This document shows positions 51,171-60,125 of a stretch of DNA of 64,000 nucleotides, one piece after another. Each line of letters starts with the position of its first letter. Position 1 is the first letter of the stretch. The stretch is from positions 1 to 64,000 of the forward strand of contig NZ_JAMOLN010000012.1 of NCBI RefSeq assembly GCF_024448165.1. The letters run 5' to 3'. Below the pieces are notes generated by a model. That model was not told the origin of the DNA and searched no databases. It worked only from the letters and a program-made list of their open reading frames with translations. A program made the translations under genes and the position numbers. This stretch comes from Streptomyces longispororuber. Its GTDB lineage: Bacteria; Actinomycetota; Actinomycetes; Streptomycetales; Streptomycetaceae.

Positions 51171-51307
51171 GATCGAAACCCTCTGTCGCGCCTCGTGCCG
51201 TCGGTGCGCCTCTCGGTCGACGACCTCGTGCGCCGCTCCAGTCTGGCGGAGGTCACGACGGCTCTTGGCGTTGTTCCGCTTCCACCGCGGCCCGTCCTCG
51301 GCCCGCG

Positions 51308-51724
51308 TCACCCGCCGCTGGACGTCCCGAGCACTCCCTTACGGCGCAGCAACGGCAGCAGATGGTGCTCGACGGCCGGGGCCAGCCGCAGGCCCTCGTC
51401 CCGGCCGTCGGTCCAGCGAAGGGCCGCCAGCTCGGCCGCGGGGACCGGGTCACCGATCAGCGTCGCGGAGAACACGGTCAGGTGCATGGGCACGCCTTCC
51501 AGAGCCGCCGTCTCCTCCACCACGGCGAGGTGTTCGAGTGCGTCCGGCACGACACCCAGTTCTTCCCGCAGCTCCCGTTCCAGGGTCTCTTCGGGCTGTT
51601 CGCCGGCCTCGGGCTTGCCGCCCGGAATGTAGAAGACGTCCGGCGCTGCCTGCTTGCTGACGACGAGCAGCTTCCCGTCCTCGACCACGGCCGCCGCGAC
51701 GACCTTCATGACTGCATGATCCAT
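51308..51724 (-). CDS. NUDIX hydrolase
   Basis: 138 residues from ATG 51724; ATG 51709 also possible (133 residues). The Nudix box GX5EX7REUXEEXGU is complete: GGKPEAGEQPEETLERELREELG. VVAAAVVEDGKLLVVSKQ is the first strand, and GLRLAPAVEHHLLPLLRR the C-terminal helix. Cleaves nucleoside-diphosphate-linked compounds; substrate unknown. Only a weak AGGG precedes the starts. Confidence 0.92.
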   Translation of the reverse strand: MDHAVMKVVAAAVVEDGKLLVVSKQAAPDVFYIPGGKPEAGEQPEETLERELREELGVVPDALEHLAVVEETAALEGVPMHLTVFSATLIGDPVPAAELAALRWTDGRDEGLRLAPAVEHHLLPLLRRKGVLGTSSGG

Positions 51725-51869
51725 CCCTGCATTGTGCAGGCTCGATCAGCCCGTCCCGCACCCAGTCCTCCCCCGCCGCCACGCGTCGACGTGTCTCACT
51801 TCACCCTCCCGGTTCCGGACGACCCAGCGATCCTCGACCGCGAACCCATAAGGTGGCTCCCGCAGCTGG

Positions 51870-52063
51870 TTCGTCCTGTCAGCCGGACAGGGCGTCGCAA
51901 GAGGGAACCCGGTGGGAATCCGGGACTGCCCCGCAGCGGTGAGTGAGAACGACCGCCGTCATACGCACTGGATCCCGGCAAAGGGATCTGGGAAGCGACG
52001 GCCAGTAGGGGTCCGTCCGGTCCGGATGGACGTGCTCACGAGTCCGAAGACCTGCCACCTGCC
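51870..52063 (+). ncRNA. Cobalamin riboswitch upstream of metE
   Basis: The conserved core GGAACCCGGTGGGAATCCGG-(GACTGCCCCGCAGCGGTGAG) lies at 51904-51943. The B12-box-like GAGTCCGAAGACCTGCCAC is near 52040-52058. A GCCCGTG/CACGGGC hairpin (52061-52089) follows as a possible expression platform. With B12 bound it should shut off metE, the B12-independent methionine synthase. Confidence 0.88.
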
Positions 52064-52235
52064 CGTGTACGTACGACGCGCGCACGGGCATCTCGGTGAC
52101 CTCGTGGGCGGGTCGGCGTACACATACGGCGGACGACCGCGCCATCCGGTGCGAGAGCGCACCGCCGTCCGTGTCACTCCTTCGTGCGTACAGGTCCTCG
52201 GGATCCCAGGGATACGTCTCTCGAAGGAGATCTCC

Positions 52236-54560
52236 GTGACCACCAGGACCGCAACCGCGGCAGCACGGGCCACCGTGTACGGCTACCCCCGCCAGGGCCG
52301 GCACCGCGAACTCAAGAAGGCCATCGAGGGCTACTGGAAGGGCCGCGTCACCTCCGACGCCGTCCGGGCCACCGCCGCCGACCTGCGCCGCACCAACTGG
52401 CAGGAACTGGCCGCCGCCGGAATCACCGAAGTCCCCACCGGCGACTTCTCCTCCTACGACCACGTCCTCGACACGACCGTGATGGTCGGCGCGATCCCCG
52501 AGCGCCACCGGGCCGCCGTGGACGCCGACGCCCTGGACGGCTACTTCGCGATGGCCCGCGGCACCCAGGACGTCGCGCCGCTGGAGATGACCAAGTGGTT
52601 CGACACCAACTACCACTACCTGGTGCCCGAGTTGGGGCCCGGCACCGTCTTCACCGCCGACTCCACCAAGCAGGTCGCGGAACTCAAGGAGGCCCTGGCC
52701 CTCGGACTGACCGCCCGGCCGGTCCTGGTCGGCCCGGTCACCTACCTCCTCCTCGCCAAGCCCGCACCCGGCGTCGCCGCCGACTTCGACCCGCTGACCC
52801 TCCTGGACCGGCTGCTGCCCGTCTACGCCGAGGTCCTCGCCGACCTGCGCGCGGCGGGCGCCGAGTGGGTGCAGCTCGACGAGCCCACCCTGGTCCAGGA
52901 CCGCACCCCGGCGGAGCTCGGCGCCACCACCCGCGCCTACCGCGATCTCGGCGCCCTCACCGACCGGCCCAAGCTCCTCGTCGCCAGCTACTTCGACCGT
53001 CTCGGCGACGCCCTGCCCGTCCTCGCCAAGGCCCCCGTCGAAGGACTCGCCCTCGACTTCACCGAAGCGGCCGCCGCCAACCTCGACGCTCTCGCCGCCG
53101 TCGGCGGACTGCCCGGCAAGCGCCTGGTCGCCGGGGTCGTCAACGGCCGCAACATCTGGGTCAACGACCTGGAGCAGTCCCTCACCACGCTCGGCACCCT
53201 GCTGGGCCTCGCCGACCGCGTCGACGTGGCCGCCTCCTCCTCGCTCCTGCACGTCCCCCTGGACGCGTCGCTGGAGCGCGACATCGATCCGCAGATCCTG
53301 CGCTGGCTCGCCTTCGCCCGGCAGAAGACCGCCGAGATCGCCACGCTCGCCAAGGGCCTCTCCCAGGGCACCGACGCCATCACCGCCGAACTCGCCGTCA
53401 ACCGGGCCGCCCTGTCCTCCCGCGCCACCTCCCCGATCACCCGCGACCCGGCCGTCCGCGCCCGCGCCGCGGCCGTCACCGACGCCGACACCCGGCGCGC
53501 CCAGGCCTACCCGGAGCGGGCCGCCGCCCAGCGCGCCCACCTCGATCTGCCGCTGCTGCCGACCACCACGATCGGCTCCTTCCCGCAGACCACCGAACTG
53601 CGCACCGCGCGCGCCGACCTGAAGTCCGGGCGCATCGACACCGCGGGCTACGAGGAGCGCATCAGGACCGAGATCCGCGACGTCATCTCCTTCCAGGAGA
53701 AGACCGGCATCGACGTCCTCGTGCACGGTGAACCCGAACGCAACGACATGGTGCAGTACTTCGCCGAGCAGCTCACCGGCTACCTCGCCCTGCAGGCCGG
53801 CTGGGTCCAGTCCTACGGCACCCGCTACGTCCGCCCGCCGGTCCTGGCCGGCGACATTTCCCGGCCCGAGCCGATGACGGTGCGCTGGACCGCATACGCG
53901 CAGTCCCTGACGGGCCGCCCCGTCAAGGGCATGCTCACCGGCCCGGTCACCATGCTCGCCTGGTCGTTCGTCCGTGACGACCAGCCCCTCGGCGACACCG
54001 CGCGCCAGGTCGCCCTCGCCCTGCGCGACGAGGTCAACGACCTTGAGGCGAACGGCACTTCCGTCATCCAGGTCGACGAGCCGGCACTGCGTGAGACCCT
54101 CCCGCTGCGCGCCGCGGACCACGCCGACTACCTGGCCTGGGCCACCGAGGCGTTCCGGGTCACGACCGCCGGCGTGCGGCCGGAGACGCAGATCCACACG
54201 CACATGTGCTACGCGGAGTTCGGCGACATCGTGCAGGCGATCGACGATCTCGACGCGGACGTGATCAGCCTGGAGGCGGCGCGCTCGCACATGCAGGTCG
54301 CCCACGAACTGGCCGAGCACGGTTACCCGCGCGAGGCAGGGCCCGGCGTCTACGACATCCACTCCCCCCGCGTCCCCAGCCGCGACGAGGCATCCGCCCT
54401 GCTGCGTACGGGACTTGAGGCCATCCCCGCCGAGCGGCTCTGGGTCAACCCGGACTGCGGGCTGAAGACGCGTGGCTGGCCCGAGACGCGAGCGTCGCTG
54501 GAGAACCTCGTCGCCGCCGCCCGCACCGTCCGCGCCGAGCTGGACACTCCCGCGTCCTGA
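52236..54560 (+). CDS. metE: Cobalamin-independent methionine synthase
   Basis: 774 residues, normal length for MetE. GTG 52236 follows AAGGAGAT at ideal spacing. The N-terminal barrel starts [26 protein letters not shown]; the C-terminal barrel (from about 440) has [32 protein letters not shown] and [19 protein letters not shown] and [10 protein letters not shown] supply the zinc His/Cys ligands. It transfers a methyl group from 5-methyltetrahydropteroyl-triglutamate to homocysteine. Control by the riboswitch just upstream means it is used when B12 is scarce. Single-gene unit with a strong terminator. Confidence 0.97.
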   Translation: MTTRTATAAARATVYGYPRQGRHRELKKAIEGYWKGRVTSDAVRATAADLRRTNWQELAAAGITEVPTGDFSSYDHVLDTTVMVGAIPERHRAAVDADALDGYFAMARGTQDVAPLEMTKWFDTNYHYLVPELGPGTVFTADSTKQVAELKEALALGLTARPVLVGPVTYLLLAKPAPGVAADFDPLTLLDRLLPVYAEVLADLRAAGAEWVQLDEPTLVQDRTPAELGATTRAYRDLGALTDRPKLLVASYFDRLGDALPVLAKAPVEGLALDFTEAAAANLDALAAVGGLPGKRLVAGVVNGRNIWVNDLEQSLTTLGTLLGLADRVDVAASSSLLHVPLDASLERDIDPQILRWLAFARQKTAEIATLAKGLSQGTDAITAELAVNRAALSSRATSPITRDPAVRARAAAVTDADTRRAQAYPERAAAQRAHLDLPLLPTTTIGSFPQTTELRTARADLKSGRIDTAGYEERIRTEIRDVISFQEKTGIDVLVHGEPERNDMVQYFAEQLTGYLALQAGWVQSYGTRYVRPPVLAGDISRPEPMTVRWTAYAQSLTGRPVKGMLTGPVTMLAWSFVRDDQPLGDTARQVALALRDEVNDLEANGTSVIQVDEPALRETLPLRAADHADYLAWATEAFRVTTAGVRPETQIHTHMCYAEFGDIVQAIDDLDADVISLEAARSHMQVAHELAEHGYPREAGPGVYDIHSPRVPSRDEASALLRTGLEAIPAERLWVNPDCGLKTRGWPETRASLENLVAAARTVRAELDTPAS

Positions 54561-54567
54561 CACCCCG

Positions 54568-54598
54568 CCGGGCCGGGGCACACCGCGCCCCGGCCCGG
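54568..54598 (+). terminator. metE terminator
   Basis: CCGGGCCGGGGC (54568-54579) and GCCCCGGCCCGG (54587-54598) form a perfect 12-bp stem with a 7-base loop, eight bases after the metE stop. Confidence 0.75.
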
Positions 54599-54817
54599 TG
54601 GACCACCCGGCGAGGCCGGCACCCAGGACTCCGGACCGGGCCCGTGCAGTACGCGGCCGTGGCGCCCCACCACGTACGCCTCCAGGGGGCAGCCCCGAAA
54701 GCGCGTCGCGCCTGGTCGCCCCGCCCGGTAGCGTCTCGAGCGTGTCCTCACGGCGGCGAGCCCAGGATTCCGCGAGCGGCCGCCCCGGCAGTCCCGACGC
54801 TGAGAGCAGGTTCGTCC

Positions 54818-55198
54818 ATGGCATGTCGTATCACTGAACTCGTGCTCGGTTGCCGGGACCCGGAGGCGCTGGCCCGGTTCTGGTGCGAGGTCCTGGACTT
54901 CGTCGTGCTCGACCGCGAGGAGGACGGCAGCCTGGAGATCGGGCCGCGCGAAGGGTTCGGCGGCCCGCAGCCGACGATCATCCTCAGCCCCGAGGAGCCG
55001 GCGGACGAGACCAAGCCCCGGCTGCACATCGACGTCAACGCCACGGATCGCGATCAGGACGCCGAACTCGAACGTCTCCTGAAGCTCGGGGCCCGCCCGG
55101 CCGACGTCGGGCAGACCGGCGAGGAGTCCTGGCACGTCCTCGCCGACCCCGAGGGCAATGCGTTCTGCCTGCTCAAGACTCGCGTACGCCCTCTCTGA
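54818..55198 (+). CDS. VOC superfamily (glyoxalase/bleomycin-resistance-like) protein
   Basis: 126 residues from ATG 54818. [27 protein letters not shown] is the first VOC half, with [21 protein letters not shown] and [42 protein letters not shown] is the typical end of the Glyoxalase_6 type. The metal-ligand pattern of true glyoxalases is only partly kept. Small-molecule binding or resistance; substrate unknown. Confidence 0.88.
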   Translation: MACRITELVLGCRDPEALARFWCEVLDFVVLDREEDGSLEIGPREGFGGPQPTIILSPEEPADETKPRLHIDVNATDRDQDAELERLLKLGARPADVGQTGEESWHVLADPEGNAFCLLKTRVRPL

Positions 55199-55493
55199 CG
55201 GTGCCGCCGGGGAGCGGAGGGAGGGCCGTCGCCCCTCGCTTGGAGCGGGCGCGAAATTGCCCACCAGGAGGAATTCGGCTGAAGAGGCAATCGGCTCGGC
55301 CCTCCGCTTCTCGGACCCCCTTCCACACCCGTCGGTGCTTCTCCCGCACTCCGGGCCGAAGGGGTCGTCAGGATTTGTAGATCTGATGAATAAGCCCAGG
55401 TCAGTTCGGATATGATCGACGCCGTCGCGCGATCGGCCGGACAGCAGAAGATGCACCGGCCGTTTCCTGCATCCCGAGAGGAAACAACAAACG

Positions 55494-55943
55494 GTGTACT
55501 GCCCCTTCTGCAGGCTCCCCGACAGTCGCGTCATCGACAGCCGGGCGACCGACGACGGGACGTCGATCCGTCGACGGCGGCAGTGCCCCACGTGCCAGCG
55601 GCGCTTCACCACTCTGGAGACCTACTCCCTGCTCGTGGTGAAGCGCAGTGGAGTCACCGAGCCGTTCAGTCGCACCAAGATCGTCAGCAGCGTCCGCAAG
55701 GCGTGCCAAGGCCGCCCCATCACCGAGGACATGCTCGACCGTCTCGGTCAGCAGGTCGAGGAGAACGTGCGGGCCACCGGGAGCGCGCAACTGTCCACTC
55801 ACGAAGTGGGATTGGCCGTTCTCGAGCCGCTGAGCGAACTGGACCCAGTGGCATACATGCGGTTCGCCTCCGTATACCGCGCCTTTGAATCGCTCACCGA
55901 TTTCGAGAACGCCATCGCGGAGCTTCGCACCAAGTGCGGCTGA
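55494..55943 (+). CDS. nrdR: NrdR-type ribonucleotide reductase regulator, orphan copy
   Basis: 149 residues from GTG 55494, with GAGAGG 12 bases upstream. The zinc ribbon is [40 protein letters not shown] (Cys3, 6, 31, 34). The ATP-cone spans about 48-138 ([29 protein letters not shown]...[22 protein letters not shown]). NrdR represses ribonucleotide reductase genes in response to ATP/dATP. Streptomyces nrdR normally sits beside nrdJ; here no nrd gene is nearby, so this is probably a second copy. It lies between two B12-controlled units. Confidence 0.93.
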   Translation: MYCPFCRLPDSRVIDSRATDDGTSIRRRRQCPTCQRRFTTLETYSLLVVKRSGVTEPFSRTKIVSSVRKACQGRPITEDMLDRLGQQVEENVRATGSAQLSTHEVGLAVLEPLSELDPVAYMRFASVYRAFESLTDFENAIAELRTKCG

Positions 55944-56080
55944 TCCCCATCCGGTGGAGCGGCGTCCGTCCTACGGCATTCCAGCTGCCGCATTCCTTCG
56001 GAAGCGACGGGCATCTGTCGCCCGTCATTCCCTCACTGCCGTCCACCGCGTCGGCGTCCCTCGCGGTCGACCTCGTGGGG

Positions 56081-56770
56081 TCACCGACCTGACAGACAGC
56101 AGTCACCGCACATGCCGCCGTTCGGTGCGCGGTAGAGCAGGCAGCAGCTGCGCCGCCGGAACGTCAGGTCCGGGCCGGTGATGCTGCCCGTGCCCACGAG
56201 TCGACCCACGTTCAACAGGTCGCGGGTCAGGCGGATCACCGCCGAGCGCGCCTCGGGGCGGGCCCGCAGCAGCACGGCGGCGGACCCCACGAGCGCGGAG
56301 GCGGCGTTCCCGTCCAGGAGCCGCTGCGCGACCTTCACCTCGAAGGTATCCTCCAACTCCTGCAAGGGCGCCGCCACTTGCTCGTACACGGCGGTCACCA
56401 TGTCAGGGAGTTCGCCTGCCGGGCGTCCTTCGGGAGACCTCTGCAACCGGATGGCGGAGGTGTCGTCGACCCATTCCAGGTTCCTCAGGTCGGGCACGAT
56501 GCCGTGCAGGACGGTGCATGCCAGGAGTGGTGACCACAGCCGGGCCGCGAGTCCCAGGTGCACGATCGACACTCCGACACGTGCCTCGCTCGTCCCGAAC
56601 CTGCGGTTCACTTCGCGTGCGCGCTCGGCGAATCCGTCCGCGAACGACGCGGCCCTCCGCGGACCGGCCGTGTCGGCCGTGCCGGGCAGGACGAAGAATC
56701 CGCCCAGTCCGGCCACGTCGCGCAGCGCGTCACCCACAGCGGCAGAGGTCGGTCTCACCGGCTCCTCCAT
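56081..56770 (-). CDS. FhuF-like (2Fe-2S) protein
   Basis: 229 residues from ATG 56770, which AGAGG precedes by 7 bases. GTG 56785 overlaps the upstream stop (GTGA) and is a possible alternative start. The C-terminus FRRRSCCLLYRAPNGGMCGDCCL has the CC-x10-C-x2-C cluster of FhuF-type iron-sulfur proteins, which reduce ferric siderophores or act in cobalt/B12 metabolism. LGLAARLWSPLLACTVLHGIVPDL is a typical core segment. Second gene of a B12-riboswitch operon after the ferredoxin-like gene, so the two iron-sulfur proteins probably pass electrons to each other. Confidence 0.85.
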   Translation of the reverse strand: MEEPVRPTSAAVGDALRDVAGLGGFFVLPGTADTAGPRRAASFADGFAERAREVNRRFGTSEARVGVSIVHLGLAARLWSPLLACTVLHGIVPDLRNLEWVDDTSAIRLQRSPEGRPAGELPDMVTAVYEQVAAPLQELEDTFEVKVAQRLLDGNAASALVGSAAVLLRARPEARSAVIRLTRDLLNVGRLVGTGSITGPDLTFRRRSCCLLYRAPNGGMCGDCCLSGR

Positions 56771-56781
56771 CCCGGAACCTC

Positions 56782-57171
56782 TCACCGTGTCGGCCGGCGG
56801 GGAGGCGTGACGACGTACAGGTCGAGGATCTCCGGCATCGGCGCGACGCCCGGCCCACCCGCCCGCACCCACGTGACGATGTCCTCCGTCGCCTCCGGGT
56901 CGTTGACGAGACCGAGCCACACCGGCCGCGCTCCGCCGGCTCGTCCCTCGGCCGACGGTTGCACCACGATGACGTTCGCCTGCTCGCACACGTCCAGACA
57001 TTCCGAGATGCGTACGGGCACCGCGGCCCGCAACCGTGCCGTCTGCGCCGCGTGGTCACCGGCCACCTTCACCGTGCCGCAGCAGCAGTCCCGGCACACC
57101 ACCACCCGGCTCGGCGCCGTTTCCCGCGCGCCCTCGCCCGGCGTCGCGACACCGGTCGGTATTCCTGCCAT
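56782..57171 (-). CDS. Thioredoxin-fold (2Fe-2S) ferredoxin
   Basis: 129 residues from ATG 57171, with GAGAGGGAG 6 bases upstream. VVVCRDCCCGTVKVAGDHAAQTARL and ISECLDVCEQANVIVVQPSAEG give the cysteines of a thioredoxin-like 2Fe-2S ferredoxin (C-x2-C-C-C and C-x3-C). Relatives occur in actinobacterial B12-biosynthesis and transport clusters. Directly under a cobalamin riboswitch. Likely electron donor for the FhuF-like protein or for cobalt reduction; that is inference. Confidence 0.85.
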   Translation of the reverse strand: MAGIPTGVATPGEGARETAPSRVVVCRDCCCGTVKVAGDHAAQTARLRAAVPVRISECLDVCEQANVIVVQPSAEGRAGGARPVWLGLVNDPEATEDIVTWVRAGGPGVAPMPEILDLYVVTPPRRPTR

Positions 57172-57186
57172 GCCCCACTCCCTCTC

Positions 57187-57207
57187 ACCGGGGAGATCCG
57201 CCCCGGT
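57187..57207 (-). promoter_or_regulatory. Expression-platform hairpin of the ferredoxin riboswitch
   Basis: ACCGGGG and CCCCGGT pair over 7 bp around CGGATCT, between the riboswitch and the ferredoxin start. Its 3' arm directly abuts the GAGAGGGAG ribosome binding site. Confidence 0.5.
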
Positions 57208-57224
57208 ACCCGTCGAGGAGGCGA

Positions 57225-57365
57225 CAGCGTGAGTCTCCTGGCTCTCGGGTCACCGCCGGTCCCGGCCTTCCCGCCCGTACGGGCAGTGGCCTTTCGGGAT
57301 CGGCTCACCGATCACAGTGGCGGTACCGCGCCGGATTCACACCGGCTTCCTCTGTCCGCCATCGC
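57225..57365 (-). ncRNA. Cobalamin riboswitch upstream of the ferredoxin/FhuF operon
   Basis: On the minus strand the core GGAAGCCGGTGTGAATCCGG followed by CGCGGTACCGCCACTGTGA lies at about 57350-57311. The B12 box GAGAGCCAGGAGACTCACG is at 57246-57228. Both halves are good matches and in the right order. Expected to repress the operon when B12 is present. Confidence 0.88.
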
Positions 57366-57466
57366 CCAAATCGTCGGCCATCCTCTCACGCTCCCGAGCT
57401 CGAACTGCCCGCGCTGCGCGGCGTGACGGACAGGGCTGAGCCGTCCGCCGTTCTCCGCGACCTCTA

Positions 57467-57641
57467 GGGCCTGTCTCCCAGATCCCTCCTGCCCCGCGAC
57501 GCCTGGCACGCGCTCTCGCAGCACCGGGCGCAAGGCCAAGTACATCCAGTACGAGGCCTTGAGCCCGGCACGCCGAGAGCACGCACCAGACGCCGCGGGG
57601 CCCGCCCTTCGGGCGGACGGAGGGATCTGGGAGACAGGCCC
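57467..57641. mobile_element. MITE-like inverted-repeat element flanked by TA
   Basis: 175 bases with perfect 23-base terminal inverted repeats (57467-57489, beginning GGGCCTGTCTCCCAG, and 57619-57641), bounded on both sides by TA (57465-57466 and 57642-57643). The interior is also largely palindromic (AAGGCC...GAGGCCTT around AAGTACATCCAGTAC). It has no ORF. TA flanks fit a target duplication of IS630/Tc1-mariner transposases, so it may be moved in trans. Confidence 0.7.
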
Positions 57642-57765
57642 TAGGCTCGTGGGGCGTCGCGTCGTCGGAAACCGGCCCATGCCCGGTCGGGTCCGTCGTC
57701 CGACGTCCTGACGTCCGCCGTACGAGGCGGAGTCGGGGATCGAGCAGTCGAGGAAAGGAACGTTC

Positions 57766-59313
57766 ATGCGTGCTCGGAGCATCGGTGCGGCCGCCGCGGC
57801 GGGATTGGCTCTGGTGGCGGCCCGCGATCTCGTCCAGAAGAAGCACGCGCTCCTCAGGAACTTCCCCGTGGTCGGGCACGCCCGGTACCTGCTGGAGACG
57901 ATCGGTCCCGAGCTGCGGCAGTACGTCGTGACCTCCAACGACGAGGAGCGCCCGTTCAGCCGTGACCAGCGCAGCTGGATCTACGCGTCGGCGAAGGAGG
58001 AGAACAACTATTTCGGGTTCGGCACCGACAACGACGTCGAGCACATGCAGGGCCACGCGTACATAAAGCAGCGCACGTTCGCCGGGACGCTGCCCGATCT
58101 GCACGACCCGCAGGCGCCGCTGCCCTCGGCCAAGGTGCTGGGCGGGCCGCGCGGGCGGGCCAAGGCGTTCCGGCCGGCCAGCATCGTGAACATCTCGGCG
58201 ATGAGCTTCGGCTCGCTGTCAGGACCCGCCATCACGGCGCTCAACAAGGGCGCGGCGCTGGCCGGCGCGATGCACAACACCGGCGAGGGCGGTCTCTCCG
58301 ATTACCACCGCAGCGGCGGCGACCTCGTCCTGCAGATCGGCACGTCGTACTTCGGCTGCCGCAACGACGACGGCACCTTCAACCTCGACAAGCTCAAGGC
58401 CGTGGTCGCGAGCGCCCCGGTGAAGGCACTGGAGATCAAGCTGTCCCAGGGCGCCAAGCCGGGGCTCGGCGGGATGCTGCCGGGCGCGAAGGTGACCCCC
58501 GAGATCGCCGGCATCCGCGGCATCCCGGTGGGCAAGGACTGCGCCTCCCCCTCCCGGCACAGCGCCTTCCACGACGTCGACTCGATGCTCGACTTCGTCG
58601 AACTGCTCGCCACCGAGACCGGGCTGCCGGTCGGGATCAAGAGCGCCGTGGGCGACATGGGGTTCTGGGAGGAGCTGGCCACGCTGATGGCGCGGGGTGA
58701 CCGCGGCGTCGACTTCGTGACCGTCGACGGCGGCGAGGGCGGCACCGGGGCAGCACCGCTGATCTTCGCCGACTCCGTGTCGCTGCCGTTCCGGATGGGC
58801 TTCTCCCGCGTCTACGCCGCGTTCGCCGAGCGGGGTCTGACGGACGACGTCACCTTCATCGGGTCCGGCAAGCTCGGCCTGCCGGAGAACGCCGCGGTGG
58901 CCTTCGCGCTGGGCGTCGACATGATCAACGTGGCCCGCGAGGCCATGCTGTCCATCGGCTGCATCCAGGCGCAGAAGTGCCACACGGACAAGTGCCCGAC
59001 CGGCATCGCCACCCAGGCCCCGTGGCTGGTGCGCGGCGTCGACGCGCCGTCGAAGGCGCAGCGCGCCGCGGTCTATCTGCGCACTCTGCGCCGGGAGTTG
59101 CTGAAGGTGTCGGGCGCTGTCGGTGTCGCCCACCCGTCGCTCATCACCCCCGCCGACATCGACATCATGAACGGCGACTACGACGCCCGTGGCCTGGCGA
59201 GTGTCTACGGCTACAAGGACGGGTGGGGCGAACTCGGCACGGACCTCGCCCAGGAGATCACCGCGCTGCTCACCACCGGGCCGGACGCCGACCGGAAGCC
59301 GGCCGCCGGCTGA
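57766..59313 (+). CDS. FMN-binding glutamate synthase family protein (GltB-like)
   Basis: 515 residues from ATG 57766 with AGGAAAGGAA upstream. One hydrophobic N-terminal segment (SIGAAAAAGLALVAA) may anchor it. The FMN barrel covers about 110-490: VNISAMSFGSLSGPAITALNKGAALAGAMHNTGEGGLSDYH, KLSQGAKPGLGGMLPGAKVTPEIA, FVTVDGGEGGTGAAPLIFADSVSLPF and IGSGKLGLPENAAVAFALG. CIQAQKCHTDKCPTGIATQ holds the cysteines of the 3Fe-4S site. It lacks the amidotransferase domain, so it is the stand-alone type whose reaction is not established. Confidence 0.92.
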   Translation: MRARSIGAAAAAGLALVAARDLVQKKHALLRNFPVVGHARYLLETIGPELRQYVVTSNDEERPFSRDQRSWIYASAKEENNYFGFGTDNDVEHMQGHAYIKQRTFAGTLPDLHDPQAPLPSAKVLGGPRGRAKAFRPASIVNISAMSFGSLSGPAITALNKGAALAGAMHNTGEGGLSDYHRSGGDLVLQIGTSYFGCRNDDGTFNLDKLKAVVASAPVKALEIKLSQGAKPGLGGMLPGAKVTPEIAGIRGIPVGKDCASPSRHSAFHDVDSMLDFVELLATETGLPVGIKSAVGDMGFWEELATLMARGDRGVDFVTVDGGEGGTGAAPLIFADSVSLPFRMGFSRVYAAFAERGLTDDVTFIGSGKLGLPENAAVAFALGVDMINVAREAMLSIGCIQAQKCHTDKCPTGIATQAPWLVRGVDAPSKAQRAAVYLRTLRRELLKVSGAVGVAHPSLITPADIDIMNGDYDARGLASVYGYKDGWGELGTDLAQEITALLTTGPDADRKPAAG

Positions 59314-59329
59314 GCCCTGGCGGGCTGCG

Positions 59330-60025
59330 TCACGGGCGCCGGAGGCTGACGGCCAGGAAGTGCGGCTGCTGGTGGGTCTTGTCGTGCCGGCGGACATCGA
59401 CCTGTCGGGCCTCCGGCGTGGCGCGCGGTTCCCTCAGCTCCTCCAGCACGAATCCGGCCCCGAGCAGCTCGCCCAGGAACTGTTCCAGCGTCATCCGCCA
59501 GTAGCTGAGGGCGTATCCGTCGCCGAAGGGCAGCTCCACCCGCTCACCGGCGAAGTAGGAACCGCCGAAGTAGGTCCAGTCGCCGGTGGGGTGGGTGGTG
59601 GAGACCAGCAGCGTGCCGCCGGGCCGCAGCACGCGTCGTACTTCTGCGAGCAGTTGGGCCCGTGCGTCGATGTGGTGGTAGACGAGGGCCAGCACGACGA
59701 GGTCGAACGACTGGTCCGCCAGGAACGACAGCGGCTGCTCCAGGTCGTGCTGGTGCAGATCGGCTCTGTCGCCGAGCCGTTCCCGCGCGGCACGCAGCAA
59801 CGTCTCGCTGCCCTCGACGCCGACCACCTCCCCCGCTCCCTTGCGCAGCAGGTCGGCGGCATAGTGCCCGGCCCCGCATCCGAGATCCAGTACGCGCAGG
59901 CCGCTCACGTCACCGGCGAGTTCGAGCATGGCCGGTCGGTCGGTGTACGCGTTGTAGGCGCTGTGCGTGGCCTGGAGTGCGAACTGCCGGCCCATCTCAC
60001 CGTGGTACGCGGTTTCGGCTGCCAT
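59330..60025 (-). CDS. Class I SAM-dependent methyltransferase
   Basis: 231 residues from ATG 60025. LRVLDLGCGAGHYAADLLRKGAGEVVGVEGSETLL is motif I; FDLVVLALVYHHIDARAQLLAEVRRVLRPGGTLLVSTTHPT holds motifs II and III. HPTGDWTYFGGSYFAGERVEL is the substrate-side loop common in UbiE/BioC-like enzymes. Substrate unknown. Convergent with the GltB-like gene. Confidence 0.9.
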   Translation of the reverse strand: MAAETAYHGEMGRQFALQATHSAYNAYTDRPAMLELAGDVSGLRVLDLGCGAGHYAADLLRKGAGEVVGVEGSETLLRAARERLGDRADLHQHDLEQPLSFLADQSFDLVVLALVYHHIDARAQLLAEVRRVLRPGGTLLVSTTHPTGDWTYFGGSYFAGERVELPFGDGYALSYWRMTLEQFLGELLGAGFVLEELREPRATPEARQVDVRRHDKTHQQPHFLAVSLRRP

Positions 60026-60125
60026 GGAGGGATTCTCGCAGGAGCCGTGGCGCCGGCCTCTCCGCGATCGCGAGCAGCTCAGTGCTCAAGGTGTGGCTAC
60101 GTCGCTGTATCACTGTGTCGCTTTG

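Noticed and set aside
51725..51860. Minus-strand fragment GEDWVRDGLIEPAQ upstream of the NUDIX gene
   Set aside because: Short protein-like text but no start signal or family; not annotated.
51980..51995. GGGATCTGGGA motif shared with the inverted-repeat element at 57.6 kb
   Set aside because: Only 11 bases inside the metE riboswitch; no second element copy.
51879..54824. 981-codon minus-strand frame opposite metE
   Set aside because: Antisense shadow of metE and its riboswitch; Gly/Val/Asp-rich low-complexity text.
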